Shown piece by piece: positions 1 to 6,666 of a stretch of 15,228 bases of DNA. Every line of letters begins with the position of its first letter. Positions within the stretch are counted from its first letter, which is position 1. Source of the DNA: a bacterium (GTDB lineage: Bacteria; Patescibacteriota; Minisyncoccia; UBA6257); contig JAGGZF010000020.1 in the NCBI GenBank assembly GCA_021162155.1, forward strand, positions 1 through 15,228, given 5' to 3'. The translations under genes were made by a program, and so were the position numbers. The notes below the pieces were generated by a model. The model ran no database searches. It was not told the origin of the DNA and saw only the letters and a list, made by a program, of their open reading frames with translations.

Positions 1-1133
1 CAGGAAACAGGAGTAGTGTTGGGGTCTAATCCTAATTCTCTGCAAATCTGAAGAAAAGGTTGCTGGTCTCGAGAAGGTTTCATTACTACTCTCCAAGATT
101 TGCTATAAGGATCACCGGGTCGATTACAAGTCCCCACATTTTTTCCTAAATTTGATTCTTGGGTAATTATAGCCAATAGGAACGCTGGTCTAATAGGAAT
201 TTTAGAACTTACCCACTCTGCTATATCCAATGCTTCTCCAAAAGTAACTTGAGTTTTTACTCCTATTAGTTCATAGATTCGTTTCCTTATCTCGTTAGCC
301 CTCCTCCGGGAATCTGCTAACATTTGTTGATACCTTGCTTCATTTCCTTTAGTAATCGCCAGTAAATATGATTTTTCTTTTTTGGTTTGTTCTAATTCTT
401 TCTTTTGCAATATCTGGATAGTGAGCAAGCGCTGTGTTTCTTCCTTATCACTTTCCAATTTTTCTTTTTGTTTATCTAAGGTAACTTTCAGTTCTCTTAA
501 CTCCTTGATATTATCCTGTATCTTCTCCTGAATTCTATTAAGAGCATTTAAATAGTCAAAGAATTCACTAATTTCATTATTAGCCAAGAGAATCTCAATT
601 ACTGGTTTCTGTCTTAATTGATATAAAACTACTAAGGAATCTGCCAGATTTTCTTTAGTTCTGTTGATTTTTTCTAAAGTTTTAGAAATAGAAACAGTAG
701 TATCATCAATTTGGTTATTTAAATAATTGAGATTAAGATTAGTTGATTTAATTTGAAGGGATAACTTAGCCGCTTTGCTCTTCAATTCTTTGATTTTATT
801 TTGTAAAGTTACTTTCTGTCTTTTAGTAGTAGCCAATATCTTTTCATATTGAGCAATTTCTGCTTCTATCTGTTTTAATTGCTTTTCAAGTTCTGCTCTT
901 TCTTTGTCATACAAAGCTTGTACTTGAGAAGAGTAAAAAAAAGAGGGAGCATTAACATTTAACTGGAGTACTGGAAAGAGAAGGCAGCTCAAAAATAATA
1001 TAATTACGGCTTTAGGAAAAAAACTTCTCCGCCTTGTAGTAGGAGTAGATGGAATAAATTTAACATTAGAATTATTTCTCTTCTTTCTTTTAATATCTGC
1101 AACTTTAGGTCTTATTAAAGCCCTAATAAACAT
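1..1133 (-). CDS. Coiled-coil, membrane-anchored cell-wall protein with lytic-transglycosylase-like C-terminal domain (3' truncated)
   Basis: I translated this by hand from an ATG at 1133; the frame stays open for 377 codons to the left window edge, so the C-terminus is missing. The first ~38 residues are basic (KRKKR, RRR). A hydrophobic segment at ~40-58 follows (AVIILFLSCLLFPVL), acting as signal anchor or signal peptide. Residues ~72-285 are rich in Lys, Glu, Gln and Leu and read as a long coiled coil of the PcsB/EnvC type. Residues ~295-377 look like the start of a lysozyme/SLT-like fold: FLLAIITQESNLG contains the ES...G motif, with Glu326 the probable catalytic acid. In known systems such coiled coils control peptidoglycan hydrolases at division, so an outer cell-wall remodelling role is inferred. 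The start lies 3 nt after the rplY stop, so the two are probably co-transcribed. No Shine-Dalgarno sequence is clear. Family assignment is good for the architecture; enzymatic activity is unproven because half the catalytic domain is outside the window. Confidence 0.8.
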   Translation of the reverse strand, partial: MFIRALIRPKVADIKRKKRNNSNVKFIPSTPTTRRRSFFPKAVIILFLSCLLFPVLQLNVNAPSFFYSSQVQALYDKERAELEKQLKQIEAEIAQYEKILATTKRQKVTLQNKIKELKSKAAKLSLQIKSTNLNLNYLNNQIDDTTVSISKTLEKINRTKENLADSLVVLYQLRQKPVIEILLANNEISEFFDYLNALNRIQEKIQDNIKELRELKVTLDKQKEKLESDKEETQRLLTIQILQKKELEQTKKEKSYLLAITKGNEARYQQMLADSRRRANEIRKRIYELIGVKTQVTFGEALDIAEWVSSKIPIRPAFLLAIITQESNLGKNVGTCNRPGDPYSKSWRVVMKPSRDQQPFLQICRELGLDPNTTPVS

Positions 1134-1136
1134 AAA

Positions 1137-1853
1137 TTATGCTTCTTTCTTCTTTTTATTTTCTTCCGAGGTTTCTTCTGTTTCTTCTTTAGATTTAGAA
1201 ATCTCAGATTTTTCTTCTTTCTCTTTCCCTTCTACTTCTACTTCCTCTGGAGTAGATACCTTTTCTAATTCTTCGGCTAATTCCTCTTCAGTTATCGGCG
1301 CTGTAACAGTAGCCACCGGGGTATCTTCTTTAACTAAAATTTTTACTCCCGGAGGAACTTTCAAGTCCTTTACATAAATAGTTTGCTCAAATTCTTCCAA
1401 AGGAGAAAGGTCCACCGTGAGAGAGTGAGGTAAATCTTTGGGTAATGCTTCTATTTCTATTTCATCCATTGCTTTTACCAAAACGCCGCCCTTTTTAACA
1501 GCAGGAGATTCTCCAGTAAAGACAAGTGCTACTTTAGCAGTTACCGGTTTATTCATTTCTACCTCATAAAAATCTACATGGATAGGTTCGCCGCTGATAA
1601 AATGATTATCTACATCCTGAATAAGAACCTTTCTAATTTCCTCTTTTTTATCTTCTTGAATAACTAAATCTATTAAATCCGACTCTCCTGCTTCTTTATA
1701 AACTTTAAGAAATTCTTTTTTATCTATTACTAAAGGTAAAGAAAGCGCTTTAGAATTATAAAGCACAGCCGGAAGAAACCCTTTTTCTCGCAATAATTTA
1801 TTTTTCTTGCCAAATATATTTCTTTTTCGAGCAGTAAGAGTAAGTGGTTTCAT
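1137..1853 (-). CDS. rplY: 50S ribosomal protein L25, long CTC/TL5 form
   Basis: Ribosomal protein L25 binds 5S rRNA in the central protuberance of the large subunit. The protein has 238 residues. The N-terminal L25 domain covers ~1-92 (begins MKPLTLTARKRNIFGKK, typical of the 5S-binding domain, and ends with GEPIHVDFYEV). The TL5/CTC C-terminal beta domain covers ~95-185 (KVALVFTGESPAVKKGG, then ALPKDLPHSLTVDLS). A highly charged Glu/Lys/Ser tail fills ~190-238; such tails are common in this family and are probably disordered. The gene is separated from the aldolase upstream by 60 nt carrying a plausible promoter, and is followed after 3 nt by the cell-wall coiled-coil gene. Start ATG at 1853 matches the family N-terminus. 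Identification is secure. Confidence 0.96.
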   Translation of the reverse strand: MKPLTLTARKRNIFGKKNKLLREKGFLPAVLYNSKALSLPLVIDKKEFLKVYKEAGESDLIDLVIQEDKKEEIRKVLIQDVDNHFISGEPIHVDFYEVEMNKPVTAKVALVFTGESPAVKKGGVLVKAMDEIEIEALPKDLPHSLTVDLSPLEEFEQTIYVKDLKVPPGVKILVKEDTPVATVTAPITEEELAEELEKVSTPEEVEVEGKEKEEKSEISKSKEETEETSEENKKKKEA

Positions 1854-1871
1854 AAATTTAAAAGCGGCTTT

Positions 1872-1900
1872 ATTTTAACAAAAAAACCGTTCTAAAGCAA
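1872..1900 (-). promoter_or_regulatory. Candidate sigma-70-type promoter for rplY
   Basis: Reading the minus strand, TTGCTT (plus 1895-1900) is followed after a 17-nt spacer by TAAAAT (plus 1872-1877), five of six matches to the -10 consensus. The predicted start would lie about 12 nt before the rplY ATG. The -35 is weak (three of six). It sits in the only sizeable gap (60 nt) between the carbon operon and rplY. Inference from motif and spacing only. Confidence 0.45.
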
Positions 1901-1913
1901 CCTGATATCTTTC

Positions 1914-2678
1914 TTAAATCTGTAAAATTTTTCTCAATTGCTGACTTACTTTCAAGGGATATTTACTCTGCCACACATTTCTCCCTACTGTAATTCCTGT
2001 AACTCCTGCTTTTACTGCCCGGGTAATCATCTTATAAAATTCTTTTTCCGGAAGTTTAGGGCCTCCTGCTATCACTACTTTTGTTTTCCCGGCGACTTTT
2101 ACCATTCTGGCTAACTTTTTTTCTGAACCGGGATATTTTATTTTTATCATATCTGCCCCCAGCTCCAATCCTATTCTGGCGGCATAACTAACCAATCCGG
2201 TATCTTTCTCATCTTTGATATATTTCCCTCTGGGATAAACCCAAGCAATAACTCCTAATCCCAAATAATGTGCCTCCTCTTGTATTCTCCCAAATTCAGC
2301 AAACATTATATTCTCAAACTCACTACCCAAATAAATAGTGTATCCCACAGCAACAGCCCCTAACTTTTTGGCATATAAAACAGAACAATTTACAGGAGAA
2401 TAAGGGTCTTTCTCTTTAAAGAGATTAGTTTTGCCGTTCAATTTCAAAATTAGAGGAATCTTTTTCTGATAAATTGTCTGATAATAATACTTTTCAGCTA
2501 ATCCCTTTTGTAAAACTATACCGGTATATTTTCCTTTCACTGCTAATTGAAGAATATATTCTGGATCACAATTTTCTCCATTAAAGTCCGCTGCGCCGTG
2601 TTCAAATCCGTGATCATAAGCCAGAATAAAAGCCCTGCCTTTTCTTAATAATGGTCGTAAATAATCCTTTTTCAGCAT
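1914..2678 (-). CDS. fbaB: Class I fructose-bisphosphate aldolase, DhnA/archaeal type
   Basis: This enzyme reversibly condenses dihydroxyacetone phosphate and glyceraldehyde-3-phosphate into fructose-1,6-bisphosphate through a Schiff base. It has 254 residues, slightly short for the DhnA family. Family signatures are the N-terminal AYDHGFEHGAADF (20-32, with Asp22), the WVYPRG segment (146-151, whose Tyr148 matches the catalytic Tyr of archaeal enzymes) and IKIKYPG (178-184), which carries the Schiff-base lysine. VVIAGGP (201-207) and GITVGRNVWQ (228-237) form the phosphate-binding end of the TIM barrel. Its ATG overlaps the stop of the upstream kinase as ATGCTGA, which suggests translational coupling and fits a kinase/aldolase pair. 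Members of this family can also use erythrose-4-phosphate to form sedoheptulose-1,7-bisphosphate; whether this one does is unknown. It is the last gene of the carbon operon. Confidence 0.93.
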   Translation of the reverse strand: MLKKDYLRPLLRKGRAFILAYDHGFEHGAADFNGENCDPEYILQLAVKGKYTGIVLQKGLAEKYYYQTIYQKKIPLILKLNGKTNLFKEKDPYSPVNCSVLYAKKLGAVAVGYTIYLGSEFENIMFAEFGRIQEEAHYLGLGVIAWVYPRGKYIKDEKDTGLVSYAARIGLELGADMIKIKYPGSEKKLARMVKVAGKTKVVIAGGPKLPEKEFYKMITRAVKAGVTGITVGRNVWQSKYPLKVSQQLRKILQI

Positions 2679-3676
2679 AATTTTCTTTTCCTAATTTTAA
2701 GTTTAGACAACAAAGAAGCTTTATACTCTTTATATTTCAAAATTCCTGCCTTGGTCCCTATATATTGTATCACTGAAGAAGCATTTAAGGAACCCGCTCT
2801 TATTCCTTTCTCTATTATTAGATTGTTTATGCTGCTACTTTTTATTAATACAGCCATAAACCCTGAAGCAAAAGCATCTCCTGCGCCAGTTAGATCCACT
2901 GGTTTTTTCCGACTAAACACCCCTGCTTTCCACAGATAATGCCCGTCAGAAACCACAACTCCGCGAGAGGCCTTAGTCATTACTACTATGCCCTGGATTA
3001 AATTGTCTAATTTCTTAAATAATTTCTTTTCCTGATTATAGGGTATCCCAGTAAAATAAGCGGCTTCTTCTTGATTTACTATAAAAACTTCAAAATACTT
3101 CAACCATTGGGGGTTTTTCTTTAACCATTCTAATTCCCTCCAGCCGGGATTAATTGCCAAAAGAAACTTTTTCTCTTTGGCAAATTTTATTATATTCTTT
3201 AAAATATTCCTTTCTCTTCCTAATGAGCCCAGATATAACCACCTTGTTTTTATTTTTCTTCCTAAAATCTCTTCTAAACTAATCTTATCTCCCGCTCCTT
3301 TATAGGAAAAAATAGTTCTCTCTCCATCAGGAGTTAAGAAGATAAGAGAAAAAGCAGTGGGTAATACATAATCTATTTGAATTAGTGAAGTATCAACCTT
3401 CTCTTGTTGCAACTCTTGAAGTATAGTTAATCCTGTATTATCTTTTCCTAATCTACAAATTATTCCTGTGTTTAAACCATAGCGAGCAAAAGTAGTGGCT
3501 GTATTAGTAGCGCTGCCTCCAGTAAAAAAATAAACTTGAGGCACTCTAATTTTGGCTCCCAAAGGAAAACAAATTCCCTTTCCGGCAACAAAACATTTTC
3601 CCTCTACAGGAAGCAAATTTATTCCTTTCAAGAAAATATCTTGAGTAGCAGAACCTATAGTAACAACATCATACAT
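2672..3676 (-). CDS. PfkB-family carbohydrate kinase
   Basis: A 334-residue ribokinase-fold sugar kinase. The N-terminal PfkB region is DVVTIGSATQDIFLKG, followed by the substrate-binding glycine pair FTGGSATNTATTFARYG (51-67) and GRLGKDNTG-like GIICRLGKDNTG (71-82). The C-terminal PfkB signature DLTGAGDAFASGF (261-273) holds the anion-hole GAGD and the catalytic base Asp267. The substrate cannot be read from sequence. Between transketolase and fructose-bisphosphate aldolase, the best guesses are fructose-6-phosphate or sedoheptulose-7-phosphate 1-kinase; ribokinase or nucleoside kinase are alternatives. It starts 3 nt after the transketolase C-half stop. It ends with TGA inside the aldolase start (7-nt overlap). 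This TGA is evidence, though not proof, for the standard code, since readthrough would add only a few codons. Confidence 0.92.
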   Translation of the reverse strand: MYDVVTIGSATQDIFLKGINLLPVEGKCFVAGKGICFPLGAKIRVPQVYFFTGGSATNTATTFARYGLNTGIICRLGKDNTGLTILQELQQEKVDTSLIQIDYVLPTAFSLIFLTPDGERTIFSYKGAGDKISLEEILGRKIKTRWLYLGSLGRERNILKNIIKFAKEKKFLLAINPGWRELEWLKKNPQWLKYFEVFIVNQEEAAYFTGIPYNQEKKLFKKLDNLIQGIVVMTKASRGVVVSDGHYLWKAGVFSRKKPVDLTGAGDAFASGFMAVLIKSSSINNLIIEKGIRAGSLNASSVIQYIGTKAGILKYKEYKASLLSKLKIRKRKLC

Positions 3677-3679
3677 AAT

Positions 3680-4693
3680 TTATGTAAATTTTAATACTTC
3701 TTTTACTTTTTCTTTTATTGCTTCTTTATCTAATCTGTATTTGCTTATCAATTCTTTCGCTGTTCCTGATTCGCCAAAACTATCCTTCATACCCATAAAA
3801 TAAATAGGCAAGGGGTAGTTCTGAGCTAAAAATTCCGCCACAGCAGATCCCATTCCTCCGGCTATCTGATGTTCTTCTACAGTAACAAAGGCTTTAGATT
3901 TTTTAGCCCATTGTAAAATAAGTTCTTCGTCTAAGGGTTTCACTGCTGAGTTATTAATAACTGCTATCGAAATGCCTTCTTTTTCTAATTCTTGTGCTGC
4001 TTTCAAAGCCTCAAATACTAAATATCCACAAGCAATAACAGTTATTCCAGAAAAATTTTCTTTTGGAAGCCAGAAAACCTGAGATTTTCCAATAGCGAAA
4101 GGGGTTTTCTCAGTAGTAATAACAGGAGATTTAGCCCGTGCTAATCTCAAATAAACAGCAGTAGGATAATCTACAGCTTGAAGAATTGCTTTTCGCGCTT
4201 CTATAGCATCAGCAGGTATTACCACACCCATAAAGGGCAAAACTCTGGTAAGTGCAATATCTTCTAATGCCTGATGGGATCCTCCGTCAGGGCCCACATT
4301 TAACCCTGCATGAGAACCCACTAAAATTATTTTTTGTTGATTATAACAAATAGTTGTTCTAATCTGCTCCCAATTCCTTCCCGGAGAGAAAACAGCATAA
4401 GAGCCCACAACTGGAATTTTGCCGCTAGCCGCCAAACCAGAAGCAACTCCAATCATATTTTGCTCGGCTATCCCTAATTCTATAAACCTCTTGGGAAACC
4501 TATCTCTGAAAAGATGCATTCTCACTGATTCTGTTACATCAGCGCAAAGAGCAACTACATTTTTATTTTTCTCTCCTGCCACTACTAAACCTTCTCCAAA
4601 ACCATCTCTACTGGCTTTTCTGGGAACATCTGGAGAGAAAATTTTGGGATTAAGAAATATTTTATTATTTAGCATCTTAAATTTTTTAATCAA
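3680..4693 (-). CDS. tkt: Transketolase, C-terminal (pyrimidine-binding) subunit
   Basis: This is the second half of a split transketolase, 337 residues, covering the pyrimidine-binding and C-terminal domains of the one-chain enzyme. IELGIAEQNMIGVASGLA (71-88) carries the conserved Glu78 that activates the thiamine pyrimidine. GSHAGLNVGPDGGSHQALEDIA (126-147) is the conserved loop with His140 in the SHQ motif that binds substrate. VEEHQIAGGMGSAVAEFLA belongs to the C-terminal domain. It must pair with the product of the gene just upstream; the 8-nt overlap with that gene suggests coupled 1:1 synthesis. A later ATG (MLNNKIF, residue 7) is an alternative start; I kept the first because overlap is usual in this operon. 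1-Deoxyxylulose-phosphate synthase is a relative but is a single long chain, so transketolase is preferred. Confidence 0.94.
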   Translation of the reverse strand: MIKKFKMLNNKIFLNPKIFSPDVPRKASRDGFGEGLVVAGEKNKNVVALCADVTESVRMHLFRDRFPKRFIELGIAEQNMIGVASGLAASGKIPVVGSYAVFSPGRNWEQIRTTICYNQQKIILVGSHAGLNVGPDGGSHQALEDIALTRVLPFMGVVIPADAIEARKAILQAVDYPTAVYLRLARAKSPVITTEKTPFAIGKSQVFWLPKENFSGITVIACGYLVFEALKAAQELEKEGISIAVINNSAVKPLDEELILQWAKKSKAFVTVEEHQIAGGMGSAVAEFLAQNYPLPIYFMGMKDSFGESGTAKELISKYRLDKEAIKEKVKEVLKFT

Positions 4694-5543
4694 GTTCTGA
4701 ATTAATTTTTCCTTTCATTCTTCTTAATTGCCTTAATGCTTCTTCTGCTTGTTTAGAATTAGGAACCTTGCCGTGCCATAAATATTCCCATTCCATAAAA
4801 TTAACCCCTTTTCCGGGAATAGTATGAGCAATAATAACCACTGGTTTTACAAAAATAGAGCGAGCGGCTTTTAATGCTGATATAATTTCCGATATATTAT
4901 GCCCATCAACTTCCAAAACTTTCCAATTAAATGATTCATATTTTTCTTTTAAGGGTTCTAAGGGCATTACATTTTCAGTAAAACCATCTATCTGAATATT
5001 ATTTCTGTCGATTATGGCAGTAAGGTTATCTAATTTATGTTTCCCTGCTAACATTACCGCTTCCCAAGTATTACCGCATTGCTGTTCTCCATCTCCCATC
5101 AGACAATAAACTTGATATTTCTTTTTATCCATTTTGGCAGCCAAGGCCATTCCTACTGCCTGAGATAAACCCTCTCCTACCGGGCCGGAAGAAGTTTCTA
5201 TGCCGGGCAAAGATAGCCGATGAGGATGTCCTTGTAAAGGAGAGTCAATTTCTCTTAAAGTTTCTAATTCTTTCTTAGCAAAAAAGCCGGCATAAGCCAG
5301 AATAATATAAAGTAAAGGAGCATAATGCCCGTTAGATACCACCACTCTATCCCTTTCCGGCCAATCGGGATGATGAGGGTCATAATTTAAAATTCCACCA
5401 AAATACAAAGACAAATAAATTTCTACCGCTCCTAAAGGACCAGCGCAATGCCCAGAGCCCGCTTTTTCCAAAATTTCTATTATTTTGCTTCTAATTTCCG
5501 GCGCTAATTTTTTTAATTCTTTTTCTGATAAATTCTTCTGCAT
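4686..5543 (-). CDS. tkt: Transketolase, N-terminal (thiamine diphosphate-binding) subunit
   Basis: First half of a split transketolase, 285 residues, which binds the diphosphate end of thiamine diphosphate and Mg. KAGSGHCAGPLGAVEIYLS (27-45) is the N-terminal signature, VVSNGHYAP (68-76) includes a substrate/cofactor His, GPVGEGLSQAVGMALA (120-135) is the conserved core, and GDGEQQCGNTWEA (150-162) with RNN (180-182) is the GDG...NN thiamine diphosphate/Mg motif. It transfers two-carbon ketol units between pentose, heptose, hexose and tetrose phosphates. Splitting into N and C chains is common in archaea and many anaerobic or reduced bacteria. It follows rpe by 11 nt and overlaps the C-half gene. 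No Shine-Dalgarno sequence is visible before the ATG. Confidence 0.95.
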   Translation of the reverse strand: MQKNLSEKELKKLAPEIRSKIIEILEKAGSGHCAGPLGAVEIYLSLYFGGILNYDPHHPDWPERDRVVVSNGHYAPLLYIILAYAGFFAKKELETLREIDSPLQGHPHRLSLPGIETSSGPVGEGLSQAVGMALAAKMDKKKYQVYCLMGDGEQQCGNTWEAVMLAGKHKLDNLTAIIDRNNIQIDGFTENVMPLEPLKEKYESFNWKVLEVDGHNISEIISALKAARSIFVKPVVIIAHTIPGKGVNFMEWEYLWHGKVPNSKQAEEALRQLRRMKGKINSELD

Positions 5544-5554
5544 TAAAATTGAAT

Positions 5555-6229
5555 TTAGTTAGGAAATTTGCTTTGGCAAAACTTTCTTTGTAGTTGGATT
5601 AGTTTCTCTTCAGGATTTTCACTGCCAAAGATAGCCGAACCAATAGCCAAGATATTAGCCCCTGATTTTATCGCCTCTGGAATAACTATTTCATCAACAC
5701 CTCCATCCAGTTCAATATCTAAATTAGGATAGTCCTTCCTTAATCTGCTGATTTTCTTCAAAACATTCCAGTTAAACTTTTGCCCGGAGGGGCCAGGATC
5801 TACTCCTAAAATCGTCACAAAGTTAATTACAGGAAGATATTTCTTTAATTCTTCAATTTTAGTTTGAGGTTTAATGGCTAAGGCAAGTTCTGTTTCCCAA
5901 TTTTGGCATTGTTGCAAAAGGAAAGAAAAATCCCGGACAACTTCCAAATGAACAATAACTCTTTTAGGATAACTCTCCAACCATAGAGGGAGCGCTTCCT
6001 CCGGATTGTTAATCATTAGATGAAGTTCAAATCGTTTCCTGATTTTCTTGATTTTTTTAAGTTCTTCAGGGGAGTTCCAATTCTTCCACTGAGTAAATAT
6101 CCCATCAGCCACATCCACTTGAAAAGTTCCGGAGAAGCCAGAAAGAATTTTTAATCTTTCTTTAAATTTCTGTTTGGTCTTTACATTAATGACCGGAATT
6201 ATTTCTACCATAGTACTTTTATTTTTCAT
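5555..6229 (-). CDS. rpe: Ribulose-phosphate 3-epimerase family protein, divergent active site
   Basis: The family interconverts ribulose-5-phosphate and xylulose-5-phosphate on a metal-dependent TIM barrel. This copy has 224 residues and keeps several landmarks: VDVADGIF (38-45, metal-ligand Asp39), ELHLMINNPEEA (68-79, metal-ligand His70), and LDIELDGGV (170-178, catalytic Asp175). The phosphate loop is GANILAIGSAIFG. Two positions differ: the HxD metal-binding pair before MDG is here Gln37-Val-Asp39, so the usual histidine is Gln, and the PSIL start is PVIN. Context strongly supports the epimerase role, between rpiB and transketolase. The ATG at 6229 overlaps rpiB by 11 nt; a second ATG (6211, MVEIIPVI) would instead leave a 7-nt gap and gives the more family-like N-terminus. 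Neither has a close Shine-Dalgarno sequence. I am sure of the family, less so of the activity. Confidence 0.86.
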   Translation of the reverse strand: MKNKSTMVEIIPVINVKTKQKFKERLKILSGFSGTFQVDVADGIFTQWKNWNSPEELKKIKKIRKRFELHLMINNPEEALPLWLESYPKRVIVHLEVVRDFSFLLQQCQNWETELALAIKPQTKIEELKKYLPVINFVTILGVDPGPSGQKFNWNVLKKISRLRKDYPNLDIELDGGVDEIVIPEAIKSGANILAIGSAIFGSENPEEKLIQLQRKFCQSKFPN

Positions 6230-6656
6230 CTAACATCTGGATTCTCCTTTGATATCTCTGGCGCCTCTCAAATTTAGTATTTAAAAACCTTTGTACTATT
6301 CTTAAAGCAGTACCTTCATCTGTAATATCTGCCGCCAACACTAAAATATTTATATCATCTTCTTTTCGTCCTTTTTCCGCCATATAGCCGGAGAGGCACA
6401 AACCTGCCCTTACTTTCTTCCACCTGTTGGCTGCTATACTCATTCCTATCCCAGAACCGCATATTAAAATACCTTTCTCTTCTGAAGGATTTTGAGCCAC
6501 TTTTTGGGCTACTTTACGAGCAAAAAGAGGATAATCATCATCTTCCTGATATTCCTGATTGCCTAAATCCTCCCATTTAATTCCTCGAGTAGTTAAGTAA
6601 TCCTTAATTGCCTCCTTTAGATAAAACCCCCTATGGTCTGCTCCTAAATAAATCAT
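6219..6656 (-). CDS. rpiB: Ribose-5-phosphate isomerase B family (RpiB/LacAB)
   Basis: RpiB interconverts ribose-5-phosphate and ribulose-5-phosphate. This 145-residue protein has the usual length. It begins IYLGADHRGFYLKE, with the Asp7-His8 pair equivalent to E. coli Asp9-His10. It has GILICGSGIGMSIAANR (62-78), with the catalytic Cys66 and the anion-hole glycines. The C-terminal arginines (RRQRYQRR) fit the phosphate-binding arm. One oddity: in the segment that reads SRxHNDxN in E. coli, this protein has GRKEDDIN (96-103), so the His99 equivalent is Glu and Asn100 is Asp. That histidine takes part in sugar-ring handling, so substrate preference or mechanism may be changed. It follows gap by 10 nt and overlaps rpe by 11 nt. 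LacA/LacB-type aldose isomerase is the main alternative; gene context favours ribose phosphate. Confidence 0.9.
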   Translation of the reverse strand: MIYLGADHRGFYLKEAIKDYLTTRGIKWEDLGNQEYQEDDDYPLFARKVAQKVAQNPSEEKGILICGSGIGMSIAANRWKKVRAGLCLSGYMAEKGRKEDDINILVLAADITDEGTALRIVQRFLNTKFERRQRYQRRIQMLDEK

Positions 6657-6666
6657 ATATTTTTTC

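Noticed and set aside
2672..2674. UGA recoded as glycine (Gracilibacteria-type code)
   Set aside because: No gene contains an internal TGA; the kinase ends at TGA exactly within the aldolase start, as expected for a stop.
2751..4700. Plus-strand open frames at 2751-2939 and 4419-4700
   Set aside because: They lie fully or almost fully inside conserved minus-strand genes (PfkB kinase, transketolase C half), have no recognisable domain and look like mirror frames of those genes.
4686..5543. 1-Deoxy-D-xylulose-5-phosphate synthase or a dehydrogenase E1 subunit instead of transketolase
   Set aside because: Motif order, the lengths of the two halves and placement with rpe and rpiB fit split transketolase better.
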